From contig JABAKD010000023.1 of NCBI GenBank assembly GCA_012845835.1, positions 3,374,697-3,438,696 on the forward strand: 64,000 nucleotides of DNA, given 5' to 3'. Position numbers and translations under genes: made by a program. Each line of letters opens with the position of its first letter. Positions within the stretch are counted from its first letter, which is position 1. A model generated the notes under the pieces. It did no database searches. It saw only the letters and a list, made by a program, of their open reading frames with translations, and was not told the DNA's origin. Source of the stretch: Undaria pinnatifida. Taxonomy: Eukaryota; Sar; Phaeophyceae; Laminariales; Alariaceae. This document shows, one piece after another, positions 11,767 to 23,799 of the stretch.

Positions 11767-12230
11767 ATGTTGTCCGTCCGGCAGAAGGAATGTGCTCTTA
11801 TTCGTGACCATTACCAAAAACCGATCACATCTGGTTCGTATGGTAATGGAATCGCCGCGATACTAAACGAAAGCATGGATTCCCGTATTAGGTCCCGTAT
11901 GATACACGGTTATACGCTGGATCGGATATCGGGCATTTTGAACACGCGCAATGTCGGTAATACAACCGCACGGACATTCTGGCAAGCCAATCCGGTACCC
12001 CTTTACCGCCATCTTGTGATTAAATCTTGGACACCGATTCGCGGGTCAGTACTGGGTGCTGTTAGTAGGCATGCTCCTATGTATAGCAACGCCTATAAGC
12101 TGCCTAATGGTGACATTTCTTTACAAATACTCCGATATGCTTCGCTGAGTTCACGTTCCACCGGTGCGTGCAGGTCAGCTGGGGACGTATTATATGCTGG
12201 CGACGTCACGACCCTTAATCAGAGGCTATT
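11767..12230 (+). promoter_or_regulatory. conserved upstream region of the left EsV-1-7 gene
   Basis: The ~460 bp before the start codon are kept in the right arm (28,721-29,180) and, more weakly, before the third EsV-1-7 gene (63,646-64,000). Shared stations include a TTGATATACCGAG-like stretch, CGAAACRYA and the start context GGCTRTTATGGGGCG. The longer open reading crossing it is not kept in frame in the right arm, so I read it as promoter, 5' leader or intron rather than protein. No TATA box is claimed. Confidence 0.4.
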
Positions 12231-13589
12231 ATGGGGCGCTGTTTGCATGACACTTGCACCAAGGAAGCCAACTTCAACGTCGACAGCAACAAGAAGCCCT
12301 TGTACTGCAAAAGGCATGCGGACAATGGCATGGTGGATGTACGCAGCAGACGTTGTTTGTACGACACGTGCACGAAGAGACCGAGCTTTAATGTTTCTGG
12401 TAGTAAGATCGCAGTTTACTGCAATCAACACGCGAAAAATGGCATGGTAAACGTGCGCAGCAAGCGTTGTTCACACCCCACGTGCACGAAGGCACCGAGC
12501 TTCAATGTGCTTGGCAGCACGACGGCGATCTACTGCAAGCAACATGCCGACATTTCCATGGTTGGCGTAAGCCGCAGGCTATGTTTACACGACTCGTGCA
12601 CAAAGCAATCGACTTTCAATGTCCTCGGCAGCAAGACGGCATTATACTGTAGACAACATTCCGATTTCGGTATGGTAGACGTTCGCAATAGGCGTTGTTC
12701 TCACCCCAAATGCACAAAGGCACCGAGCTTTAATGTGCTTGGCAGCACGACGGCGCTGTACTGTAGGCAGCATGCCGACGATTCCATGGTTCACGTACAA
12801 CGCAAGCGATGTTCATATGACTCGTGCACGAAACCACCGAGGTTCAATGTCCTCGGCAGCAAGACGGCAAGCTACTGTTCACATCACGCTGAAGATGGCA
12901 TGGTAGACGTACGCAGCAGGCGTTGTTCACATGAAACCTGCACGACGGTACCGAGCTCCAATGTGCTTGGAAGTAAGACCGAGGTGTACTGTAAACACCG
13001 TCCAGAGGGTTCCGTAGTACGCGTACCCAGCAAGCGATGTTCATGCGACTCTGGCAGAGACAAAACGAGCTTCAATACCATCGACAGCAAGACAGGAGTA
13101 TATCGCAAACGACATGCAGAGGACTGTATGGTGAAGGTCCGCAACGACCATTGCTCACACGAGTCTTGTGGCAAGCCCCCGGTCGTCGATGTTGCCGGCG
13201 TCGTAAAACCTATGTACTGCAAGCAGCATGCTGAGGACGGCAGCATGGATGTCGATAACAACGTTTTCTCGAATGGGTCTCGTACCGAATCGCCGCGGTG
13301 GGGTACTATGGCCGACGTTTCGGCATCTGTGTGCTCCCGACATAAGGACGACCTCTCGGCTGGGTTGGTGATTGATGTCATTCGAAAATGCGAGGCCACG
13401 GGTTGTCGGTTGGTGGCGACATGGGGGCTCGCCGAGGCGCAGCCCACGCATTGCCGCGATCATGGCCGACTTCTAGCCGGGCTGTCGCACGCTGCTGGAG
13501 CTGATGATACCGAAGATATGACGTTCAGCTCATCGTACCGTGCCGAACCGAGGCCCTCGTTCCCTGTAAAAGCCGAGTGTTTATATTGA
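12231..13589 (+). CDS. EsV-1-7 repeat protein, left-arm copy (452 aa)
   Basis: The protein is almost entirely 38-residue units of the EsV-1-7 type, C-X4-C-X16-C-X2-H-X12. Units 1-6 (residues 2-229) are canonical, for example CSHPTC, then PSFNVLGS, then YCKQH and DGMVDV. Unit 7 (about 230-267) keeps its cysteines but reads YCKHR. Unit 8 has lost its second cysteine, unit 9 is intact and unit 10 is degenerate. Unit 11 (from about 387, CEATGC ... HCRDH) has a 15-residue spacer. A Ser-rich tail ends KAECLY. The family includes brown-algal IMM, needed for early development; biochemical function is unknown, and metal binding by the C/H set is an inference. The ATG was chosen because GGCTRTTATGGGGCG is shared by all three loci here. 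There is no signal peptide or membrane segment. About 85% identical to its right-arm mirror. Confidence 0.85.
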   Translation: MGRCLHDTCTKEANFNVDSNKKPLYCKRHADNGMVDVRSRRCLYDTCTKRPSFNVSGSKIAVYCNQHAKNGMVNVRSKRCSHPTCTKAPSFNVLGSTTAIYCKQHADISMVGVSRRLCLHDSCTKQSTFNVLGSKTALYCRQHSDFGMVDVRNRRCSHPKCTKAPSFNVLGSTTALYCRQHADDSMVHVQRKRCSYDSCTKPPRFNVLGSKTASYCSHHAEDGMVDVRSRRCSHETCTTVPSSNVLGSKTEVYCKHRPEGSVVRVPSKRCSCDSGRDKTSFNTIDSKTGVYRKRHAEDCMVKVRNDHCSHESCGKPPVVDVAGVVKPMYCKQHAEDGSMDVDNNVFSNGSRTESPRWGTMADVSASVCSRHKDDLSAGLVIDVIRKCEATGCRLVATWGLAEAQPTHCRDHGRLLAGLSHAAGADDTEDMTFSSSYRAEPRPSFPVKAECLY

Positions 13590-16046
13590 CATGATTGGAC
13601 TCTGTACAATATCCGCTTAGGAGTTCGTCGAAGTCGATCTTCCGGGTGGTCCTAAACTTTTTGTCGTTTTGGTGATATGCGTGGCGGCTGCAACGTTGAA
13701 CTGATGCGTCATTCGCCAACAGGGCAGAATATTTTATCGTTGATGCGCTTTAGAGGTAATTATATGGGTTACGGCGATCAGATATATTTTTTATATTATT
13801 GAGACGTGAGTTTAACCCTAGCCGTAGGAGCTGTTGGTGACGTTTTTTTTTTTTCGTTTTTGCCCAGTCTGGTTGGAGAGATTTCTGCGTCGTTGTGTCA
13901 AGGGTATCCTGACTGGCCTTGGGCTCGTCCTGCAGCAACTACTAAGTGTGGCACGTTGTAATATGACGAAGCGTGCCATGTTCGCCACGAAGTCTTAGAT
14001 TGACGATCAGTATATTGCTCAGAAGCTACGGTGCCTGGCAGGAGTCATAATGCGCACGAAGCCGCCATGAGGGGGTACAACCGATGGTACACGTACGACT
14101 CCGGTGACGAACGAGACTGAAAGTTACGGTGGCCATATCGTGCCGAATATCTCGCTTTGAGATATGCATTCTAACTAAACGCAGGTCGCGATGTTTCATG
14201 CAGACTTCAAACTGAATATGCGGTGCTGCAGAATGAGCGTGGCAGCTCGCGTATGATGATGAAATTGATTGGCCGCCGTGACTTGCATCGACACACACGG
14301 TGTCGCGATCGAAATCGACCTCGTATTTTTTATAGAACATCAGGACATTGTTGGTGATGTTGGTATAGTTCTATCACGACGTCTTCGGTGGTGGAGGTTT
14401 GGTGATTTGCTTGCGTGGTACAATCAAGTTATGTCGCGGAAACGCTAACACCAGACGCGGAATGCACACGCGATGGACAACGACGTTAATTTTTTTCTTC
14501 TTTTTCTGTGCTATTTATTGGTGCCGCAGTCGTTTGTGCTGCAAATCGTATCTCCCCGTCGAAACTGTGTTTGTGAATCGTAAGTTAAAGTCTTGAAAAT
14601 GCGTAAGTCATTTAAGAATGCATTTTTTTCAAAAAAACAGCAATAAAAGGTAATCGCAGTACTTACCAAGACTGCGGAGAATGTCTTGGCCGAAATCTCA
14701 CCAATTACGTCATTGTTTAGCGTTTTACGCAGAACACTCGTATATACGGTTTTTTTATTCTAACATCAACAAGGACGGGAGTCTTCCAATAAAGCCAGAG
14801 GCAGCATCGCATAATGTCCCAGAGATGCATTCCTCGACACGCTATAATTCGACTAAGCCTTCTAGTCTAGACTGAACGTTATCAGTCGTTTTCCCCTCCA
14901 AGAATATGGACAAAGTATGGGCTATTTTACGACGTTTTTACTTTTTGCACGTTAAGCCATACCTGGTACTAGGTAGTGCACGAAAACGAGATACACATAT
15001 CATAAAGAAAGCATCTACATATCTATCTACAGTCTATATCTAGACTACATATACAAATATTTTGAGAAGATGAAAAACATCGCGCAGTGCAACCCGACAC
15101 GGTTTAAGGCCTGTCTACCGTGTTTTTGTTATGGCGCAAAGGACGTGAATATGTGATGCCGTTCCTTCACCCAAGATTATGACTGCACTGTAAGGTGTGT
15201 AGTGGTACCCGTACAATGATTTGCTGTATCCAACCGGGCAAAGACGTCTAAAACCTATCACAAACCCCCTTGGCGTTGAGCTGTTTTTTGCGATAGTTAT
15301 ATCCAACGCTTGGCTATTATTGTCCGTGAAAAGTTGTGCCCTATTCACAGAACCAAACGATCGCAAAGGCGCTTGGAGAGCGGCTGTGGCGGCCAACCGA
15401 GCTTGTTGAACGACAAACGTAGAAAAAGTATTTGATTCGTTCTGGGAGAACGTGTGGCATCACCTCAGCCAAGACCCCGCATTTTTTACTTGTCCCCAGC
15501 CACGTACGCCACACGTACACCTTAACATCGCCCACCCACCCACGCCACAGGCACCGCTTGTAAGTTGAGACAGAGGATCCCGTCTCACGACGTTTGGGTT
15601 CGGATATTATCCATGTAGATGAGTTGAAACGTTTTTTTTTCTCGAACACGGGGGGTTCTTTTTTCCTACATGATAATCGCACACCCTCTGCATGTACTCA
15701 AAGGCCTGGCTTTGCAAATATAGGGACTACATCATGTGTGCCCACACGTTATCAGCAGAAGCCCCCGACTCACTTGCGCCGAGCTTGCCCTTGCCTGCCT
15801 GCAGCGGGAGGGTAGCACCCTATAATTGTCCCGGGGTGCTTCGTTAATCGTTTTGTAAAATGTTCCTCGAATGGAACTCGCGACGTAAACATGGTCCACT
15901 ACCTCTAACATTAATTAATGCATGATACGATAGAGGTAGCGCCTCTCGTCAGAACATGATGTTTCTGAAACATCGGGGCTCCTTACCCCAAAATCATTTA
16001 AAAAAATATTTGTTTTCCGACTGATTCTGGTTGTGTCCCTCTAGGC
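13590..16046. other. left-arm sequence downstream of the EsV-1-7 gene, no gene seen
   Basis: It is homologous to 24,905-27,361. The first ~200 bp after the stop (TCATTCGCCAACAGGGCAG near 13,708) also have a weak match beside the third EsV-1-7 gene near 62,620. No coding region is supported. AT-rich TCTAGACTAC-type runs lie near 15,035. Confidence 0.6.
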
Positions 16047-16260
16047 CGAAGACCGCTGACAGGGACCGCTCGTAACGCTATCGCTATAGTGGGATCCGAA
16101 GGACGCGCCAGCTATCGTTCGTTGGGGTGCGAAAGCAACTGAGTCAAATCGGCACACGACGCGTAAGAAAATACGTGGAAGTGTGGTGAGCTTAAGCCTT
16201 TATTTTCCCACCTCATCCGCCGGAGGATGAAAAAAAAAAAACTCTAGAGACCGTGAGGGA
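16047..16260 (+). mobile_element. short poly(A)-tailed element, left arm
   Basis: A block with GCGAAAGCAACTGAGT, CACACGACGCGTA and CATCCGCCGGAGGAT ends in a run of A. A second copy is at 39,660-39,800. The right arm lacks it at the mirrored position (near 24,912), where CTAGGCC runs into the following sequence. It is SINE-like in size and tail. No pol III boxes were recognised and the exact 5' end is uncertain. Confidence 0.5.
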
Positions 16261-16606
16261 TGTTTTCATCTCCGGTCTTATCTAGCAATTTTATTTTACT
16301 GCTGAAATCGGCTTTTGGAGAAGGTCTTCTTTCAAGCTCCGAAATTCAGGAAGCTCACTCAGAAAGTGGTGTAGCACGCGTTATATCAGAAAACAGCAGT
16401 AAAGACCCCTTTGTTTGTTACCGTTTCGCGCGTGTGCAGACAAAGCTATAGACTAGTCTAGACTACAACAATATCTGTTCATTCTGTTTTTTGGTTTTCA
16501 TGAGGTGCACCTCGCTTTTTGCGGTTTATGTTTAGTCTATCTCTCCGCCGTCGGATCTTTCTCTTGTGAGGTCAGAAAAAACACTGTTGTTCTGGTCTAC
16601 TTGATA

Positions 16607-17340
16607 TACAACGACTACAAACCCGAACAATTCCGCAAATTGGAAGGCCAGCCCAATGGCGACTTTGGGAAACACATCAAAAAGTGCAACTCCTCACACA
16701 AGTTGTTAAATATATCGTATCCTCACACGCGGTGATGTTTCATCTTTGCAAGTGATACTCAACTGGTAAGAGCAGCTTTCGTTGGTGGAGACAGATCTGT
16801 CCGTGTGTTGTGCTGCCCCACCGAATGCGTCTGCCGTTTCGACATTATTTGCTCCAATGATCGATACATTTCTTGGTGTTTTTCTAAGGCTGTACATTTC
16901 GGACTTTTTGCCGATGATTTGTACGACTACTCACCAATATGCTACTACACCATAGCGTTCTAAAAAAATTGCATAAATTTACCATTTTGCCATCATCCTA
17001 AGGTAAAATATCGTACCCGCGATACATCGTCATGCCGTACCGTACATTCCCACTACCAAACAAGCCAGTAACACATACGTACCCGAGCCATAATGCCCAT
17101 GCCACGCTGATGTAAAGGTAAAACGTGGACATGACGGAAAACTTACAGAGGCTCTCCGCTTGTCGGCAGTAATTGTTTTGGTGAGAACACGCAGCACTCC
17201 TAATTAATCTCTCCATAGAGCTTATACCGCAGCAAATTAAAGACAAGGAGTCCTTCGTCAAAGGAAGTAAAACGTGCTCAGCTTGGTTGCCTATCTATAC
17301 CGTCTTTACACCATCACATGTAAATTTCCCAAATACCTGG
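16607..17340. other. palindrome spacer, left of the copia element
   Basis: This is single-copy within the window. No gene or recognisable repeat was found. Homology between the arms ends abruptly at 16,606, just after TCTACTTGATA. Confidence 0.6.
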
Positions 17341-17782
17341 TGATATGGGAATGTTAGCACATACATAGCTAGTATGAGTCAATGCTCAGTAGCACTGCAC
17401 TTGTACGTCGTAGATCATCGTAGATCTGTTATGTGTCGGTTGGTATGTAACGTGCGTATGAATATGCGGAGGAATTACTTCCGTAGGATTCTCTGTTGCC
17501 TTGACGAACAGCTCACTCTCCAGTGTGGATCCTTCCGGATTGTCTAGCGTCGTAGCCACCCTGGTCATCTCCAGTACCCAGCCAACTTCTGGACTCCTGC
17601 ATAGTCTGCGGTTTATCTGTGTGTTGGCCACATAAGCGCTAGTGTTTACAACATCTTTACATCTTCTCAACAAGGAAGCACTTGAGTCTTCCAGGCTATC
17701 CACTGCACAGTGTCACCAACACGACCAGCGTCGGGGACACAGCCTCTCTACCACCGTGCTGGGGTATACCACAATATCCATA
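17341..17782 (+). repeat. 5' LTR of the copia element
   Basis: It starts TGATATGG and runs to about TATCCA(TA). It matches 23,800-24,239 over its whole length. Confidence 0.8.
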
Positions 17783-18719
17783 ATAGGTTATTTTAGCCTC
17801 GTGTGTGTGAGTGGGGGCCTGCGGTGACTGCGCGTCTACTGCTGTCGCCGAGTGCTGTGGAGAGCACACCCGTCCTCCAGGATTCGCAACTTTTGGATCC
17901 TTCAGGGTTTGGATATTTTTGGATTCTGCAGGATTTGGATATTTTTGGATATTTTTCCGCAGGGAGCTACTGCTGGAGTCAGCTTTCTGCTGGAAGCCAC
18001 ACTGAGTGAACCCGTCTGCGTATTGGGCCCGAGCTGATCACCTGGGCCCTTGGCTGCACATTCGGTACGCAACTGTCTGTGTAATGCGTTCGGGGGCGCA
18101 ATTCCTGGGCGCTGACTCCTGTCGGTGAATAGAGTTGTACAGGTTGTTGGTTCTGCGCGCGGATTGCTGATATTTTTCTTATACTCGGTTTTGCGGGTTT
18201 GCAACTAACTTCCGAATACCAAATCGCCTGCGCTTAGATTCTTCGCGAGGTGCAGTCTGTCGAAAACACATTCCATATACCTTGTTGCGGGCTTGGTCGC
18301 GTGTGTAGGTTGAGGATACGACTGCTAGCTGATAGCCAGCCGCTGCTACAGCTACTCACACGTGCTAGCTCACTTGAAGTTTGCGCTGAAAGACGCGTAA
18401 CATTACGCAGTGCACCGCGCTGTGTACCTGCAGGACCATTTAAGTGGCCGGAGCTGACCACTCACCACATCACTGCAGCCTCGTCAACTGCGGTTGGTCA
18501 CAGCTGTGCTCACGGGAGCGCAGTCGTCTGAGCGGTGGGCTTGCGAGCTTCCGGCAAACTCGGGTTGCCAACTACGGCGCTGCGACCTACCTTTCTCTCA
18601 ACCTCTGTGTAGAGCTGCCCCCCACATTTCAGGCGCGTCGGCCCGTCTCAGGTGATCCGGGCGTCTTGCGGGTGCAGCGCTTTTCAATCACGCCCATCGC
18701 GTGTCCCTGTCTCTAAGCC

Positions 18720-19940
18720 ATGGCGAACTCATCAAGCTCTAGCTCTGGACTCCACCGTTTACTAGCTTCCATTGGACAATGCTCTGGGTCTACCTTTCGC
18801 GTGTGGAAGGAGAGTTTCGAGCACGTCATTAACATTCATGCGCCAGAGCTTCTCACGGTCTTACGCCGATCTGCCCGGCTAGGCCTTCTATCTGCTACTC
18901 TGGCCGATGTTACAGCTTGGGACAAAGCCGCCAGCCGACTCTACTCCCTCCTGTTTTTCGCGCCCACGCGCCGGGCGCGGACCACCGTTTAGCCTCTCCG
19001 AAAGACGGGCACTAGCGCCGATTGCAACGAACAGTTGACTTGGGCGGCTCTGAACGCGCGGTTCGACGCCCACACCTAGGAATCTCGGCATGCGTGCCAC
19101 AAGGAGCTCCTCGCTCTTATGCACGTTGCGGTTGGTGCTCCTGTTGACTTCTTCTCCAAGGGATGCGAGCTCAAGCTCTTACTCGAGACTCTGGAGGAGA
19201 AAGTACCAGACGGAGTCTACCTGGATATCATGCTCTCGGGCCTGACGTCTGCCCCGGAATTCTACTTCATCCAGAAGATGCACTACAGAAACGAATTTAT
19301 ATCGGTCGCCTGTCTTCAGGACACCGCCAACCGCTTCTTTGTGGACCAGCAGTCGCGCCGGGCGGCGAGGCCCGCGGTCTCGGGCAGGGGAGCCGCGATG
19401 GCCGCGTCCAGCGGCGACCAGTGCCACCGCTGCAAGGAGTTTGGAAATTCCAAGCGAGACTGTCCGACGTCTGCACAGCCGTTCCGACCGACGCAAGGGA
19501 AGAAGCAGGGCAAAAAGCGCGGAAGTGGGGGAGTGGGCAGTCTATGTGGTGCTCCTTTCACCGCACGGAAACGCACAGCGATGCTGAGTGCAAGGCTCAG
19601 CAGGACAACCGAAACAAGAAGAAGCAAGAGGAGCTTCGAGGGTTGGCTGCGAACCTGACACTGCTTCAGGTAGCCGGTCTGGCCAATTTCTCCTACTTGG
19701 TGCATCCGTTTTTGGCGGCGGCGCCCCAGACGTCTCAGACCCCTTCGGAACCAACCACGTTCGGGTTCTCCTTCAACGCTCTCGGCGCCTATGCAGCTCC
19801 CGCCGCCTCGGCGGCGGCTTCCGCGTCTGCCTTATCCGCGTCGTCTGCGCGGGACCACCACTTGCCTTCCGAGTACTTCGGTGCTTCCATGGCTTCTTCT
19901 GCGGCGGAGTCGGCGCTCGCTCTTTTTCGCTCCGACTGAT
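18720..19940 (+). mobile_element. copia gag-like region
   Basis: The region opens MANSSSSSSG, a Ser-rich start, followed by gag-like sequence and a zinc-knuckle-like CHRCKEFG segment near 19,420 with a Lys/Arg-rich stretch after it. This agrees with a nucleocapsid end. It is fossil. Confidence 0.65.
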
Positions 19941-19944
19941 CGTC

Positions 19945-21900
19945 CATCCTGATGTTGGTGGATAGCGGAGCGACGAACAATTTCCTAGATCCTGTGCTTA
20001 CGCCTGTCGTGCGGGCTCATATGCGTGACTTTGAAGACCCTCGGGTCCCGCTCCCGATCATTGCCGCTGGGCAGCACCTTCTTCACGGCGTTACCACGGG
20101 GGTTCTCTTCGGCTCGGTCGCCGACGACAGCGGCCACAACAGGCAAGTTTCCTTCCGTGTCGTCTTAGTACCGGGGCTGGGGACCAACCTCTTCTCCGTC
20201 ACCGCTGCGCTGTCCAATGGAATGACCTCCCTCTTCTATCCGGACAGCCCCAGGCTGGAGTCGGGGGACGTAGTCGTTCCCATGACAATCCGAGGAGTGG
20301 ATGATACTGGCAAGATCACTTGCTCCATTACCGTGAAGCTCGGCGCTGGGGATGAGGGTCGGAAGACCCTCGGGGAAGCTCCTGCTGCGCATGCCTTGCG
20401 GGTGGAGACGGCTAGTCTCTGGCACCCATATCAATAGCAAGAGTTTGGATGTGTTGAAGAAAGAGGCGGCCAACGGCATCGATTACACCGGCGACGTGCA
20501 GGACTGCAATGCGTGCCCTCTTGGTAAAAGCTCTCAACAGCCGCACCTAAAGCACGCCGTTTACAGCGTTTCACCCGCCTTTCAGATTGTATTCGTCGAT
20601 ATCATTGGTCCCTTGACGCCTACCGCGTTGGGCGGCTTCAAATACGTCGCCAGGTTTGTCGACAAACACACCAAGTGGAAGGAGGTCGTCCTCAGGAAGG
20701 ATAAGACTTGCTCGACTGAGTTGTTCCAACAGGGGACCGTCATCCCCCGCAGCGAGCGCATCCACGTTCTTCGTGCGGATAAGGAAACCGAGTTTACGAG
20801 CGCGGCCTACCGGCAGTACTGCCTGGACATCGGCATCCAGCTACAATTTGCATCGCCGAACACCCGCCAGTAGCTCGGAGCGAATGAGCGTGCAGGCACG
20901 ATTGAGAACATAGTGCGTTGCATTCTCGCTGATTCTACGCTGCCGAGCCTTCTTTGGGGAGAACTGAGGCACACGGCGTTCTACCTGAGAAACCGGACTC
21001 CTCATGCAGCCTTGCACAACGGGACGCCGTACAAGGCGCTCTACGGCAAGGACGCGCACCTTGGACACCTTCGGGTGGTCGGGGTACGGGCGTTTGAGCA
21101 TGAAGAGACGCACACCAAGACGTTGGAAAGCCGTGCGTGGGAAGGACGGTTGGTGGGCTACAGCCTGGACAGCAAATCGTACGGTATCTACAACGATCAG
21201 ACGAGACGGGTGCGGGAGAGTCGCAACGTTATCTTCATTGAAACGACTCCCGTGCCGCCTTCGTTGGACGAGCGTGGTTTGGACGACGGGGAGTTCGCTC
21301 ACGCCGACCAGAACGACATGATCCGAGATGTGGGCAACTACACCACGAACCACTCGGTCGATGCGCTTTCTACCAATCATGCTGTCGGGGACCCGTCTGT
21401 TCTCAAGCTTCTCGAAGACATCTCCACCGTCCACAACCGTGACTTTAGGCTCAGCTCCGCTGACCCTTCTACTGCACCAAAGATGCGCCTGCCGACGACA
21501 GCCTTGCCTCGCCTTGAGGAGTCAGCCCTCCTGAGTCGGGTAACGGTGCACCTTCACCTGCCGCATCAACTTCCGGTCCTGCTCCGGCCGGTTCATCATC
21601 TGGTCCTGCGTCGCCGCCTGGTACGTTGGGTACTGGTTCTGCTCCAGTTGGTGCTGCATCGCGGGGTCGTTCCCCGTGTGGGCGAGGTTCAGCTCGAGGT
21701 GGGCGTGACACCCGCGGTGGTTATTTTCAAGGGTGCATCTGCGCGAGGAGGGATCGCGACGCGTGGTGGACGTGGTTCAGTGAGTGGGCGTGGTTTTCGT
21801 GGTGGGCGCGGTTCCATGTCAGCCCCTCCTGACACCAGGATTACCCGGGCGATATCGCGCGTGCCCAACCACAAGACCCTCAGCGAATTTCGTCGGCTTT
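19945..21900 (+). mobile_element. copia protease and integrase region
   Basis: A retropepsin-type LVDSGATNNF site is at about 19,955. An integrase core with FVDIIGPL and KYVARFVDKHTKW follows at 20,590-20,690. The distal part turns Gly/Arg-rich. It is fossil. Confidence 0.75.
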
Positions 21901-21949
21901 CGTACGCGCTTCTCGCGATGGGGTAGTTTCCTGACGTCGCGCGCAGGGA

Positions 21950-23640
21950 CGCCACATTGGGATTAACGAAATACGTATACGCCGTAAAGGCAGTGCAACC
22001 AGACGTTCCTCGCACCATCCATGAAGCACGGGCATCACCGGACGCAGCGAAATGGAACGCAGCTGCTGAACGCGAGACGGAAAACCTCGTAGACCGCAAG
22101 GTCCACGAACTCGTCCCGCGCTCAGCCGTCCCTCCGGGAAGGAAGCGCATCAAGTCCAAGTGGGTGTTCAAACGCAAGGCCGACGGTTCCTTCAAGGGAC
22201 GTGTCGTGGCCCAGGGCTGGAACCAAGTTCACGGACTCAACTGCGGCAGCACCTACGCTCCGGTGTGCAACATCCAGAGCGTGCGAATGGTGGCGTCCAT
22301 GACCGTGGAGTTCAACCTCATCTTCGACCAGATGGATGTTTCTACCGCTTTCCTCTACGCGGACATCCCAGAACAAGTGTTCGTTGAACAACCACCCGGT
22401 TTCGATTTCAAGGACAAGGATGGAGGTGATATGGTAATGCAGCTGAAGAAGAGCCACTACGGACTTGCTCAAAGCCCAGGCAACAGGTTCAACACCATCG
22501 ATCCCGTGCGTGTCGAGATTGGCTTCGTCGTACACTCAAGTCAGATCCCGTGCGTGTATTTGTACGATCACAACGGGGCCAAGATCTGCCTGACTCCTTA
22601 CGTCGATGACCTTCTCCTGGCCGGCAACGACTCTAACGCTATTTCGATGGTGAAAGGGAAGTTGCAAAAGCGCTCCAAAATGACCGACATGGGGGAAGCA
22701 TCTCTCGTACTCGGAATGGAATTCAAGAGGGATTGCGAGGCAGGTACCTTGACTATTTCTCAAGAGGCATACTGCAAATCAATCCTTGAACGGTTCGGGA
22801 TGTCGGACTGCAAGCCGACTAATACACCTGGATACGGCTCCGAAATGTCAAACAACCAGCCCGAGGACACACTCCTCAACGAAGAGGAGACGCGCAAATG
22901 CCAAGGGATCGTCGGATCGCTCATGTACATTGCGCGAGTGCTGAGGTATGACATCATGTACGCAACAGGCCAACTGGCTCGCCCGATAACGAAACCTAGC
23001 AAGGTGCACATGGTGGCATCAAAGCATACTCTTCGCTATCTAGCAGGAACGACCAACTTCAGCATCACCTACAAGAAAGGTGGTTATAAGCTCGCGACCT
23101 TCTCCGACTCGAACTGGGCAACCAACCCTGACAACGGGAAGTCGACCTCAAGCTACATTACGATGCTGGCAAACGCTCCGATGAGCTTCAGTCCGGGGCT
23201 GCAATGTCTGACTGCGATGTCTACCATGGAAGCGAAGCTGGTCGCGTCCGCCCTGGCGATGAAAAAAGCAGTGTTTTGCTCAAACATGCTGACGGAGCTT
23301 GGATTCGGGAAAGAGTTTGCACAAATGCCTGTGTACTGCGACAACACGGCTACCCTACATGCATTGGGGAACCGGTCCTTCGGCTCGAGGACCAAGCACA
23401 TCGCATTGGGCTTGTTATTTACGGAGTATTAGAGAACTGGTAACGGAGGGGAGGATCTTCATCCATTACGTCCCGACGGAAGACAACCTCGACTACATCG
23501 GTACAAAGCACTGCAACAAGCACAGATTCAATCACTTTATGGACCTCATCAGCAAGTTCGACGTCAACAAGTTCACCACCGTCGATTTTTATGAAAATGA
23601 GGAATTTTTGTGTTTCACTCTGTCGGTTTGGAATTAGCTT
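21950..23640 (+). mobile_element. copia reverse transcriptase and RNase H region
   Basis: Copia RT hallmarks are KWVFKRKADG, DQMDVSTAFLYADI and YVDDLLLAGND (about 22,600). RNase H follows, with DSNWATNPDN and YCDNTATLHAL. It is fossil. Confidence 0.85.
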
Positions 23641-23799
23641 ACACTTTTGATTTCTTTCGTAGGATTTAAGATTGTAGTCGGTTGTGTATGAAACAATGAA
23701 TATCATCACTTGGTTGAAACACGCATAACACGCATTTGTTTGCTTAATTATATCATATTTGTTTTGGTACAGTTCAGAGCAACTTTCATTGAGGAGGAG

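Larger units (their letters stand above)
547..16606 (+). repeat. left arm of a large imperfect inverted repeat
   Basis: This segment matches the reverse complement of 24,574-43,590 almost throughout. Anchor pairs include 957-1,145 with 42,776-42,900, 2,620-2,690 with 41,530-41,600, 3,337-3,525 with 39,048-39,260, 6,900-6,990 with 35,850-35,940, 8,264-8,500 with 32,640-32,880, 9,060-9,100 with 32,040-32,070, 10,900-11,000 with 30,120-30,240, 12,231-13,589 with 27,362-28,720 and 16,330-16,606 with 24,574-24,840. Sampled stretches look about 85-90% identical, with many indels. Private insertions include the MITE at 1,992-2,241 and the poly(A)-tailed element near 16,047-16,260. The only gene I support in it is the EsV-1-7 gene. 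Confidence 0.85.

Noticed and set aside
11767-12450. 227-codon reading overlapping the start of the EsV-1-7 gene
   Set aside because: It overlaps the real gene in another frame and is not kept in frame in the right arm.
12231-13589. Integrated phaeovirus because of the EsV-1-7 motif
   Set aside because: The motif family is abundant in brown-algal host genomes, and no viral core gene (capsid, polymerase, packaging ATPase) is present in the window.
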